Source of the DNA: Chloroflexota bacterium
GTDB lineage: Bacteria > Chloroflexota > Dehalococcoidia > UBA1151
Direction of reading: 5' to 3'
Length of the DNA stretch: 5,382 nt
NCBI GenBank assembly: GCA_022561735.1
Contig: JADFQR010000105.1
Coordinates: 1 to 5,382 of the forward strand
Part shown: positions 1 to 5,002 of the stretch, in pieces
Layout: each line of letters opens with the position of its first letter
Position numbering within the stretch: position 1 is the stretch's first letter
The notes under the pieces: generated by a model
The model's database searches: none
What the model was told of the DNA's origin: nothing
The model's input: only the letters and a program-made list of their open reading frames with translations
Made by a program: the position numbers and the translations under genes

Positions 1-126
1 AACGGCCGTTGGCGCCGGGTCGTCGCTGCTACACGCAACCGCGGCAAGCGCCAGCGCCGCTCCGGCAATCAATATCAGGTTGCGCAATTGCACTCGTCGC
101 CGAACAAGTTTCGCTACTCTGATCAA
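1..126 (-). CDS. Secreted lipoprotein, N-terminal part only (runs off the left edge)
   Basis: The first 42 codons of a gene reading leftward out of the window. The predicted start is TTG at 126-124, chosen because a GGGAG ribosome-binding site lies 6 bases upstream (complement of 133-137) and an in-frame TGA sits two codons before it. A GTG at 93-91 is the alternative but has a weaker site. The protein begins with a basic stretch (Lys6, Arg9-Arg11, Arg14), then a hydrophobic core (about residues 17-31), then a lipobox-like AVAC with the lipid-accepting Cys at residue 32, followed by SSDDPAPTA. This is a typical lipoprotein signal peptide with a polar Asp/Pro/Ala linker, so the mature protein should be anchored on the outer face of the membrane. 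Its function cannot be told: the domain that would show it lies outside the window. It is divergent from the ECF sigma operon and may share its control region. Confidence 0.62.
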   Translation of the reverse strand, partial: MIRVAKLVRRRVQLRNLILIAGAALALAAVACSSDDPAPTAV

Positions 127-383
127 TTCTCACTCCCAGTAGTGCGTGGTTCGGATTTCTCCCGTGCTGACCCTTATTTCGCCCGGACACCGATAACGGA
201 TCACCCGGGTTCAGCAATTCCCGGCCAGGCCGCCGGACCAGGCACGAGAACACCGGGCAACGGCCGCTTTGATCCGTTTCCGTCCACCGAGCGAAGTAGG
301 GTTAAGGGTTGCCGGCCGTTGGAGGCTGCCTAGCTCCTGTCATACCACCGGCCGGCGGCCCTTCAGAAGGGAATAGCGAGTAC
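127..383. other. Divergent intergenic region between the lipoprotein and the sigma operon
   Basis: These 257 bases separate two divergently read genes and must hold promoters for both. I see no strong sigma-70 box. Two weak candidates on the plus strand are CTGACC (167-172) with GATAAC (192-197), whose 19-base spacer is long, and an ECF-like pair GGCAAC (256-261) with CGTC (281-284), also 19 bases apart rather than the usual 16-17. Neither is good enough to call. Open frames crossing this stretch have no recognisable protein character. The segment near the sigma gene is rich in GGCC/CCGG palindromes (311-360). Confidence 0.45.
359..372 (+). promoter_or_regulatory. Ribosome-binding site of the sigma gene inside a small inverted repeat
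   Basis: The Shine-Dalgarno-like AGAAGGGA (365-372) lies 11 bases before the GTG at 384 and decides that start over the TTG at 309. The site also forms the right arm of a perfect inverted repeat, CCCTTC-A-GAAGGG (359-371), which could fold as a 5-base-pair stem with a CAG loop and hide the site. The inverted repeat is plain in the sequence; a regulatory role is inference. Confidence 0.45.
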
Positions 384-1001
384 GTGGCTACAATTGCCCC
401 TCCGCGTCCAGCCGGAGGAATCGCCACGCAGGGTCCAGCACGCATAAGTCGCGAAGAGGCCGACAACCTGGCCGCACGATTGCGCGAGCGCGATCCGGGC
501 GCCGTGGATGAGCTGTACGCGCTTATCGGGCGGCGCGCCTTCGGCCTTGCTTACAGGGTTCTCGGGGACAGCAGCGCTGCGGAGGACGCCGTTCAGGAGG
601 CGTTCCTCGCGTTATGGAGGCAGGCGGCGACCGTAGACGGCGGACGTGGCCGGGTCGATTCGTTGCTCATGACGCTCGTATACCGTCGATCCATCGACGC
701 GCTGCGGAAGCGCGAGCGGCGAAATCACATCTCTGGAACCATGCCGGACGAGGTTGTGGATCACGATGCGGCCGAGCTATTTGAGCAGGTCGCAGACGCG
801 CTGACCCATGAACGGGTAGTTGAGTCGATGGGCTTGCTGCCGGTAGATCAGAAAGTGGCTATCGAGCTGGCATATTTCAGCGGGCTGACACATTCAGAGA
901 TCGCCCGGAGAACGGGGGCTCCGCTTGGCACGGTAAAAAGCAGGCTTCGGCTCGGATTACTACGGCTGCGGGCCGACTTTGGAATCGAGGAAACGTCGTG
1001 A
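384..1001 (+). CDS. ECF-family RNA polymerase sigma factor (SigK/sigma-24-like)
   Basis: A 205-residue extracytoplasmic-function sigma factor that would direct RNA polymerase to a small stress or surface-response regulon. Region 2 spans about residues 37-113: the DPGAVDELY entry helix, the core-binding segment AEDAVQEAFLALWR (66-79), and the -10 recognition part ending in SIDALRKRERR. A linker (114-148) follows. Region 4 (about 149-197) has LLPVDQKVAIELAYFSGLTHSEIA and a helix-turn-helix running into GTVKSRLRLGLLRLR, the standard -35 recognition end. Regions 1 and 3 are absent, as expected for this group. The GTG at 384 is preferred to the TTG at 309 because it has a ribosome-binding site and because the extra 25 residues are low-complexity Pro/Gly. 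One mild oddity is that region 2.3 reads DSLLMTLVYRR, with Leu where many relatives have Trp (AWL). The stop overlaps the start of the anti-sigma gene by 4 bases, so the two are translationally coupled and likely autoregulated. The family call is firm; subgroup and regulon are not known from the window. Confidence 0.95.
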   Translation: MATIAPPRPAGGIATQGPARISREEADNLAARLRERDPGAVDELYALIGRRAFGLAYRVLGDSSAAEDAVQEAFLALWRQAATVDGGRGRVDSLLMTLVYRRSIDALRKRERRNHISGTMPDEVVDHDAAELFEQVADALTHERVVESMGLLPVDQKVAIELAYFSGLTHSEIARRTGAPLGTVKSRLRLGLLRLRADFGIEETS

Positions 1002-1726
1002 CTTGCGACGAAGTTCGCGATCTGACGGGTGCGTACGTCCTCGGGAGTACGACCGGGAACGAGAAACTCCAGATCGAAAGTCACGTCGCCGGGTGCGACC
1101 GGCACGCGGAGATCGCCAGCCTTGCTGCGGTAACCCTCGCGCTGGCCTCCGCAGCCCCAGAAGACCCAGCAGACCCGGCAATCGGGCCGTCTCCCGGGCT
1201 GGGCGAGCGTATCTCCGCTGCGATCCGGGCGGAGCGCGACGCGCCGGACCGAAGCGTGGACCCGGTTACGCCGGCCGCGAGACCCGGGTGGTGGCGCGCG
1301 GGACGGTTCCGGGTATCGTCCGCGGCGCGGCCCTGGTCGATCGCCGCCGCACTGGCGGTAGCGGTTGGAGCGCTGGTCGTCCTAAACGTGACGATGCGGC
1401 TGAACGAACCCGGTGAGGAACTCGTTCATTTTTTCAGGGAAGCGGACGGCGACTGGGTACGGGTGGAGGCGACTCTCGGCGAACCCAATGCCAGGGTTTC
1501 GCTGGGCGGCTTTGACCCGCTGCCACCGGACCGCGATTACCAGCTATGGGCTGTGCGGAACGACTCGGCGATCAGCCTTGGCGTGTTTGATCCCGACGAA
1601 GATGGCAAGTGGTCCGGCAACATAGATTTCCCGCTTGAACGGGGGGACCTGATCGCTATCACGGAGGAGGCGGAGGGCGGGAGCGACGCCCCCACCACCG
1701 ACCCGCTACTCAGCACGCGCCTGTGA
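998..1726 (+). CDS. Membrane-anchored anti-sigma factor with zinc-binding N-terminus and RskA-like C-terminal domain
   Basis: A 242-residue partner of the upstream ECF sigma factor. The start is GTG at 998, in a GTGA overlap with the sigma stop, with GAGGAAA (987-993) as ribosome-binding site. The N-terminal anti-sigma domain (about 1-50) resembles the ZAS fold, with Cys3, His29, Cys33 and His36 spaced like the zinc ligands of RsrA, except that the final ligand is His instead of Cys (HVAGCDRH). A Pro/Ala-rich linker (53-112) leads to one membrane span (about 113-133, WSIAAALAVAVGALVVLNVTM). The outer part (about 137-242) has the RskA C-terminal signature: YQLWAVRNDSAISLGVFDPDEDGKW (181-205) and a closing ITEEAEGGSDAPT near 221-233. 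In the model for this family, the inner domain holds the sigma factor until regulated cleavage frees it; that mechanism is family knowledge, not visible here. The signal sensed is unknown. Confidence 0.93.
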   Translation: MTCDEVRDLTGAYVLGSTTGNEKLQIESHVAGCDRHAEIASLAAVTLALASAAPEDPADPAIGPSPGLGERISAAIRAERDAPDRSVDPVTPAARPGWWRAGRFRVSSAARPWSIAAALAVAVGALVVLNVTMRLNEPGEELVHFFREADGDWVRVEATLGEPNARVSLGGFDPLPPDRDYQLWAVRNDSAISLGVFDPDEDGKWSGNIDFPLERGDLIAITEEAEGGSDAPTTDPLLSTRL

Positions 1727-1729
1727 ACA

Positions 1730-1757
1730 GAAAATCCCCGGGATAGCGTGGGCGCTA
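1730..1757 (-). terminator. Possible short terminator between converging genes
   Basis: Only 28 bases separate the stop codons of the anti-sigma gene and argS. Read on the minus strand, this stretch has two small stems in tandem: TAGCG-CCCA-CGCTA (1744-1757, including the argS stop) and ATCC-CGG-GGAT (1734-1744), the latter running straight into TTTTC. The stem-plus-T pattern fits termination of argS, but both stems are only 4-5 base pairs and share base 1744, so they cannot both form fully. For the anti-sigma transcript there is no T run on the plus strand. Confidence 0.3.
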
Positions 1758-3425
1758 CATCCGCTCCGGCGCATTCATCCCCATGAGCGTCAGGCAGCGG
1801 GCGATCGCAATCTGCGCCGCCTCGACCAGCTTGAGGCGGGCCTTCGACACGGGCAGATCGTCCGGTCCATCCGGGAGCACCCGGCAGGCGTCGTAGAACC
1901 TCTGCAACGCCCGCGCCACCTCCGTGGCGTAGTGCGGAATCTGCTGCGGCTCAAGACGCTCTGCGGCGCGGTCCACGATATCGGGTAGCGCGGCGATCTG
2001 GCGGATCAGGTCTATCTCCAGCCTGTGAGTCAGCAGACTGACATCGCCATCGTCCCAGGTGATGCTCCGTTCCGCCGCGTTGCGCAGGATGCCTGACAGG
2101 CGGGCGTGTGCGTACTGGACGTAATAGACAGGGTTTTCCGACGACTGCTTCCGGGCGAGGTCCAGGTCAAACTCCATCTGGCTCTCTGCGCCGCGGCTGA
2201 GGAAGGTGTAGCGGACGGCGTCCGCTCCCACGTCATCGATCAGATCACTCACCGTGACGATGACGTTCTTGCGCTTGCTGAAGCGCACGGACTCACCGCC
2301 CTCTTTGAACGAGACGATCTGGTTGAGGATGATCGTGAGCCTGTCCGGGTCCATGCCCAGCGCAGTCATCATCGCCTTCATCCGTGCGACGTGTCCGTGA
2401 TGGTCAGCGCCCCAGACGTTGATCACCTGGTCAAAATTACGTTTCTTAAACTTCTCGGCGTGGTAGGCGATGTCACTGGCGAAGTAGGTGTGCCCGCCCG
2501 AGCTCCTGATAACGACGTTGTCCTTGTCCTCGCCGAGCTGGGTGGAGGCGAACCAGCGTGCGCCGTCGCGATCGACCAGGAAGCCGCTGTCGTCGAGCTC
2601 CTTCATGGTGGCGTCGAACTGTCCGGAATCGAACAGTGACTGCTCGCTGAACCACACGTCGTAGGTGATTCCGAGCTTTTCCAGGTCTTCCCGGATCAAC
2701 TCCAGGTTGCGCTCAAGGCCGGGCTTGTACAGCGCGTTGATGGCCTCTTCACGCGGCATGTCGACAAGCGCGCCGCCGTCCTCCGCGTAGATGTCGCGGG
2801 CCAGGTCTATGACGTACTCACCGGGATATGCCGTCTCGGGCAGCGGGACGTCGCGCCCGGCCGCCTGCATGTAGCGGGCATACAGCGTCTCCGTGAAGAC
2901 CCGCATCTGGTTGCCGGCATCGTTGACGTAGTACTCGCGTGTGACCTCTGCGCCGGCCGCCTCAAGCAGGTTGGCGAGTCCACTGCCGATAACCGCGCCG
3001 CGGGCGTGGCCGACATGGAGCGGCCCCGTCGGGTTGACGCTTACAAACTCAACCTGGATGCGCTGGCCGGACCGGGAGTCGGTGTCGCCAAAACTGGGCC
3101 CGGCAGCGCGTATCACCTCGACCTGTTCCTGGAACCACGCGTCTGCCAGGGTGATGTTGATGAAACCGGGACCCGCAACCTCAACCTTCTGCACGTCCGG
3201 GTTTGCCGGGAAGGCGTCGACTATCGCCGCAGCGATGGCGGGGGGGGCCATCTTCATGGCGCGCGCAAGCCGGAGCGGAAGGTTGGTCGCAAAGTCACCG
3301 TGACCCTGGTCCCGGGGTTGTTCGATGGCGATCTCGGCGGAACCTGCCGCGGGAAGTTTGCCCTCGGCCTGGGCCACGGAAAGGGCTTCGGCGACCGAAT
3401 CGCGAAGCTGGACGGCTATTCGCAT
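1755..3425 (-). CDS. argS: Arginyl-tRNA synthetase
   Basis: A complete 556-residue class I synthetase that charges tRNA-Arg with arginine in the cytoplasm; the length is normal for the family. The N-terminal tRNA-D-loop-binding domain (about 1-115) contains GHGDFATNLPLRLAR (41-55). The catalytic core opens with VEFVSVNPTGPLHVGHARGA (125-144), holding the HIGH motif as HVGH (137-140), followed by REYYVNDAGNQM (163-174), WGADHHGHVARM (338-349) and the signature loop RFSKRKNVIVTVSDL (381-395). That loop is the KMSKR motif with the first two residues changed but the catalytic-loop Lys384 kept. The C-terminal DALR anticodon-binding domain begins around ENPVYYVQYAHARLSGILR (430-448) and runs to the end. 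The start is ATG at 3425-3423. There is no strong ribosome-binding site, only GGGT close by, which fits the -10-like box a few bases upstream. It converges on the sigma operon and appears to be transcribed alone. Confidence 0.98.
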   Translation of the reverse strand: MRIAVQLRDSVAEALSVAQAEGKLPAAGSAEIAIEQPRDQGHGDFATNLPLRLARAMKMAPPAIAAAIVDAFPANPDVQKVEVAGPGFINITLADAWFQEQVEVIRAAGPSFGDTDSRSGQRIQVEFVSVNPTGPLHVGHARGAVIGSGLANLLEAAGAEVTREYYVNDAGNQMRVFTETLYARYMQAAGRDVPLPETAYPGEYVIDLARDIYAEDGGALVDMPREEAINALYKPGLERNLELIREDLEKLGITYDVWFSEQSLFDSGQFDATMKELDDSGFLVDRDGARWFASTQLGEDKDNVVIRSSGGHTYFASDIAYHAEKFKKRNFDQVINVWGADHHGHVARMKAMMTALGMDPDRLTIILNQIVSFKEGGESVRFSKRKNVIVTVSDLIDDVGADAVRYTFLSRGAESQMEFDLDLARKQSSENPVYYVQYAHARLSGILRNAAERSITWDDGDVSLLTHRLEIDLIRQIAALPDIVDRAAERLEPQQIPHYATEVARALQRFYDACRVLPDGPDDLPVSKARLKLVEAAQIAIARCLTLMGMNAPERM

Positions 3426-3435
3426 AAGACCCGAG

Positions 3436-3441
3436 ATCGTA
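3436..3441 (-). promoter_or_regulatory. Candidate -10 box of argS (near-leaderless)
   Basis: On the minus strand TACGAT lies 10 bases before the argS ATG and fits the TANNNT pattern of -10 elements. If used, transcription would begin within a few bases of the start codon, giving a leaderless or very short leader, consistent with the lack of a clear ribosome-binding site. No convincing -35 box sits 16-18 bases upstream, so this remains a guess. Confidence 0.25.
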
Positions 3442-3485
3442 GCACGCCGCGCCGGTCGGGCAGATAGCTGAATACGCTGCGAAAT

Positions 3486-3649
3486 GGGGTCAGAACACCC
3501 CGGGGCGTTACCGCGTTGCGGTTCGTGTTCCTGACCCGGCTACGTGGCACGGACCCGGTATCCAGTGGCGAAGGCTCTTCGACCAGTTCTCCAGACAACC
3601 CCATCATGATGGTTGCTTTGACCGGGAGCGATCACGCCCCGGGTTCTGA
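3486..3649. repeat. Structured repeat-like segment with nested hairpins (REP/MITE-like)
   Basis: A long imperfect inverted repeat has arms GGGTCAGAACAC (3487-3498) and GTGTTCCTGACCC (3525-3537), which pair fully but for one bulged base. Nested inside are CCCCGGGG (3498-3505) and a tight hairpin ACCGC-GTT-GCGGT (3510-3522). A second, inverted copy of the left arm lies 125 bases away: ACGCCCCGGGTTCTGA (3634-3649) is the reverse complement of TCAGAACACCCCGGGGCGT (3490-3508) except for three missing bases. A perfect palindrome (3601-3612) lies between. No transposase is present. Intergenic position, multiple inverted arms and absence of coding sense fit a dispersed palindromic element or a small non-autonomous transposon remnant. 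Whether it recurs in the genome cannot be told here. Confidence 0.45.
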
Positions 3650-3856
3650 ATGCAGGGCGTGCACAGAATGACGCATGATCGCTGGATGGACGCGCCGACT
3701 TCGCGTAGCGTTCTTCGAGACCTGCCACCTTCAGAATCCGCTGCCGGGCGCGACCTGCTATCCGGGGATCGGCCGATTCAGAACTGCGCCATCCCAACCA
3801 GATCACCCTCACAAAGACGATCGCCGGTCGTCGAACGGCTAAAGGAAATACTCTGA

Positions 3857-4408
3857 ATGTCTTTTCCGGATGGAACTGTCGAGGCCGTGAGCGCGAGCGC
3901 GACGCACACGATGATCAAGCCCAATCAATTGAGCATCCGCGTGATCGAGGGACTCGGGGTCGAGGGCGATGCGCACCAGGGGGTGACCGTAAAACATCGC
4001 TCACGCGTCCGGCGCGACCCGTCACAGCCGAACCTGCGGCAGGTCCATCTGATACACGGCGAGTTGCTGGACGAGCTGCGGGAAGACGGTTTCCGGGTTG
4101 AACCCGGGCAGATGGGCGAGAACGTGACGACGCGCGGCGTGGACCTGCTCTCGTTGCCGCTCGGAACCAAACTTCATCTCGGTGACGATGTTGTGGTTGA
4201 GGTCACCGGGTTGCGGAACCCGTGCGCTCAACTTGACGGCATCCAACCCAACTTGATGGCGGCCGTGATCGGAAGGGATGAGGACGGCAAGCCGGTGTTC
4301 AAGGCGGGCGTGATGTCTGTCGTTCTGACCGGAGGAGAGGTGCGCCCGGGCGATGTGATCCGGGTGGCGCTCCCCACCGGCGAGCGCCGGGCGCTGGAAC
4401 CGGTTTAG
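3857..4408 (+). CDS. Stand-alone MOSC-domain protein
   Basis: A complete 183-residue protein consisting almost wholly of one MOSC domain, the beta-rich fold also found at the C-terminus of molybdenum-cofactor sulfurases and in YiiM- and mARC-type proteins. Visible family features are an N-terminal GLGVEGDAHQG (32-42), VHLIHGELLDEL (63-74), the central GQMGENVTTRGVDLLSLPLGTKLHLG (84-109), and TGLRNPCAQLDGIQPNLM (117-134) carrying the conserved Cys123, the expected sulfur- or metal-linked residue. It ends with GVMSVVLTGGEVRPGDVIRV (151-170). The aminotransferase-like sulfurase domain is absent. The ATG at 3857 is supported by AAAGGAAA (3841-3848). No molybdenum-enzyme or cofactor gene is nearby, so the substrate is unknown; small MOSC proteins of this type have been linked to sulfur carriage or detoxification of N-hydroxylated compounds. 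Domain call firm, role open. Confidence 0.92.
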   Translation: MSFPDGTVEAVSASATHTMIKPNQLSIRVIEGLGVEGDAHQGVTVKHRSRVRRDPSQPNLRQVHLIHGELLDELREDGFRVEPGQMGENVTTRGVDLLSLPLGTKLHLGDDVVVEVTGLRNPCAQLDGIQPNLMAAVIGRDEDGKPVFKAGVMSVVLTGGEVRPGDVIRVALPTGERRALEPV

Positions 4409-4423
4409 CAACCATCCCGGGGA

Positions 4424-4450
4424 CCGTGTGAGGGCGCGCCTCAACCACGG
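4424..4450 (+). terminator. Strong stem-loop after the MOSC gene
   Basis: Starting 16 bases after the MOSC stop, CCGTG-TGAGG pairs with CCTCA-AC-CACGG around a GCGCG loop: ten base pairs interrupted by one two-base bulge. The position fits the end of the MOSC transcript. No T run follows, so if it terminates it is not a classic intrinsic terminator; it could instead protect the 3' end. Confidence 0.42.
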
Positions 4451-4511
4451 GAGTGTGACTTGCCATCTCGGGGTTTCTAACGGCCGCGGCCACCACGCCC
4501 GGTGTCGTGCC

Positions 4512-4517
4512 TATAAT
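4512..4517 (+). promoter_or_regulatory. Perfect -10 box (TATAAT) upstream of the GatC/AtzG-like gene
   Basis: An exact TATAAT hexamer stands out in otherwise GC-rich sequence, 69 bases before the small gene's ATG. The -35 position (about 4489-4494, GCCACC) is poor. A TG lies upstream but one base too far for a standard extended -10. Transcription from here would give a leader of about 60 bases and would make the GatC-like gene, perhaps with the amidase, a separate unit from MOSC. Confidence 0.45.
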
Positions 4518-4530
4518 GCCGCCGCTACGC

Positions 4531-4546
4531 TGCCGGAAAGACGGCA
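4531..4546 (+). promoter_or_regulatory. Small leader hairpin ahead of the GatC/AtzG-like gene
   Basis: TGCCG-GAAAGA-CGGCA forms a 5-base-pair stem with a purine loop, followed by CGC and then TTCTTT. It lies within the predicted leader RNA. Its shape is loosely terminator- or attenuator-like, but the stem is short and no antiterminator partner was found. Confidence 0.22.
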
Positions 4547-4586
4547 CGCTTCTTTACGTTTCGAACAGGCCGACTGGAGTGGTGAT

Positions 4587-4790
4587 ATGCCAGATAAATC
4601 AAGCAAATCCAGCATTCAGGATCGGCGAAGAGATCTCGCTCGGGCCGGACTCGATCTGAGCGAGGAACGGGTTGCCGAGTTGATGGGCCGGTTTGACGAT
4701 GTAGACACGACGATCGCCGCCATTCGCGCTATCGACGTCAAGGATTTTGAGCCGCACGCCGTGTTTGCGCCGCGGCCTGTGGACGATTAG
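4587..4790 (+). CDS. Small GatC/AtzG-like accessory subunit for an amidase
   Basis: A complete 67-residue protein. The ATG at 4587 is chosen because GGAG (4576-4579) lies 7 bases upstream; the longer reading from 4428 has no such support and crosses the promoter and hairpins. After a polar Ser/Lys-rich start (1-12), the body AGLDLSEERVAELMGRFDDVDTTIAAIRAIDV (20-51) forms two predicted amphipathic helices, followed by the tail DFEPHAVFAPRPVDD (53-67). This matches the layout of GatC, the small subunit of the tRNA-dependent amidotransferase, and of AtzG-like proteins: an LxLSxER-type start, a helix pair, then an EPxxVFxP tail that in known complexes wraps the amidase subunit. An amidase gene follows on the same strand. 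It is shorter than a classical GatC (about 95 residues), which favours the AtzG-like type. Assignment is by motif pattern plus neighbour, without a search. Confidence 0.68.
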   Translation: MPDKSSKSSIQDRRRDLARAGLDLSEERVAELMGRFDDVDTTIAAIRAIDVKDFEPHAVFAPRPVDD

Positions 4791-5002
4791 GCGATCCGCT
4801 TTCCCGGGCTGGTCGAGCGCGCTCGCACATTCAACTGCGGCAGCGGTCTTAGCTTCCCCCTCATCCCAACCCGTTCGAGTCCGCTCAGGGGCAAGCTCTT
4901 CACAGCCGGGAGAAGTGGGCCGCTCCCTCACGGACAGCTATCCGCCCGGGCTCGCCGTATGGCGGGCGCACCTCATAGAACCCTGATTCCGGAGCGCACC
5001 TC
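4791..5002 (+). other. 212-base gap between the GatC-like gene and the amidase
   Basis: No believable gene lies here; the open frames crossing it are low-complexity shadows without ribosome-binding sites. It contains a perfect 12-base palindrome CGAGCGCGCTCG (4814-4825) and a 7-base-pair stem GCTCGCC-GTAT-GGCGGGC (4950-4967, one G-T pair) a short distance before the amidase ribosome-binding site. A TTCGAGTCC string near 4874 resembles a tRNA T-loop, but no matching stem or cloverleaf exists. No clear promoter was found. Confidence 0.4.

Larger units (their letters stand above)
3426..3856. other. 431-base gene-free stretch between argS and the MOSC gene
   Basis: This stretch separates the divergent argS and MOSC genes. 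Open frames of 63-90 codons cross it on both strands, but their translations are Arg/Ser/Pro-rich, lack recognisable domains or good start sites, and overlap the structured repeat; I judge them non-coding. The contents that can be supported are the argS upstream region next to 3426, the repeat-like segment at about 3486-3649, a perfect 12-base palindrome CCATCATGATGG (3601-3612), and the MOSC ribosome-binding site AAAGGAAA (3841-3848). No tRNA-like fold was found, and no good sigma-70 promoter for MOSC could be placed. Confidence 0.55.

Noticed and set aside
29..253. 74-codon minus-strand open frame at the left end
   Set aside because: It overlaps the lipoprotein reading in another frame; the lipoprotein frame has a signal peptide, lipobox and ribosome-binding site, while this one has none.
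979..1416. 145-codon plus-strand open frame inside the anti-sigma gene
   Set aside because: An Arg-rich out-of-frame shadow of the clearly recognisable anti-sigma factor.
1128..1720. Possible signal of a separate secreted protein in the outer half of the anti-sigma gene
   Set aside because: The single hydrophobic span (residues 113-133) sits mid-protein in one continuous frame, and the outer part matches the RskA C-terminal pattern, so it is one membrane protein.
2106..2639. 177-codon open frame antisense to argS
   Set aside because: The opposite strand is unmistakable arginyl-tRNA synthetase; the antisense frame mirrors its codons and has no domain.
3416..3607. 63-codon minus-strand open frame overlapping the argS start
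   Set aside because: It runs through the inverted-repeat arms and partly into argS; its sequence is a translation of the repeat, not a recognisable protein.
3540..3812. 90-codon open frame on the minus strand upstream of argS
   Set aside because: Arg-rich with no recognisable domain, no good ribosome-binding site, and it overlaps the palindromic repeat; other frames in the same stretch are equally open, as expected at this GC content.
3650..3856. 68-codon open frame ending directly against the MOSC start
   Set aside because: The abutting TGA-ATG is tempting as translational coupling, but the translation is a low-complexity Arg/Ser/Pro mixture and the MOSC gene has its own ribosome-binding site. 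I found no start signal ahead of 3650.
384..4408. CRISPR array, prophage, toxin-antitoxin or defence island
   Set aside because: There are no regularly spaced direct repeats, integrase, phage, nuclease or toxin-like proteins; the genes present are a sigma/anti-sigma pair, argS and a MOSC gene.
4022..4444. 140-codon minus-strand open frame over the MOSC gene
   Set aside because: An antisense shadow of the MOSC coding sequence; His/Arg-rich without motifs, and it crosses the post-MOSC stem-loop.
4868..4890. tRNA-like TTCGAGTCC string
   Set aside because: The bases on either side cannot form the T-arm stem, and no acceptor or anticodon arms are found at the right distances.
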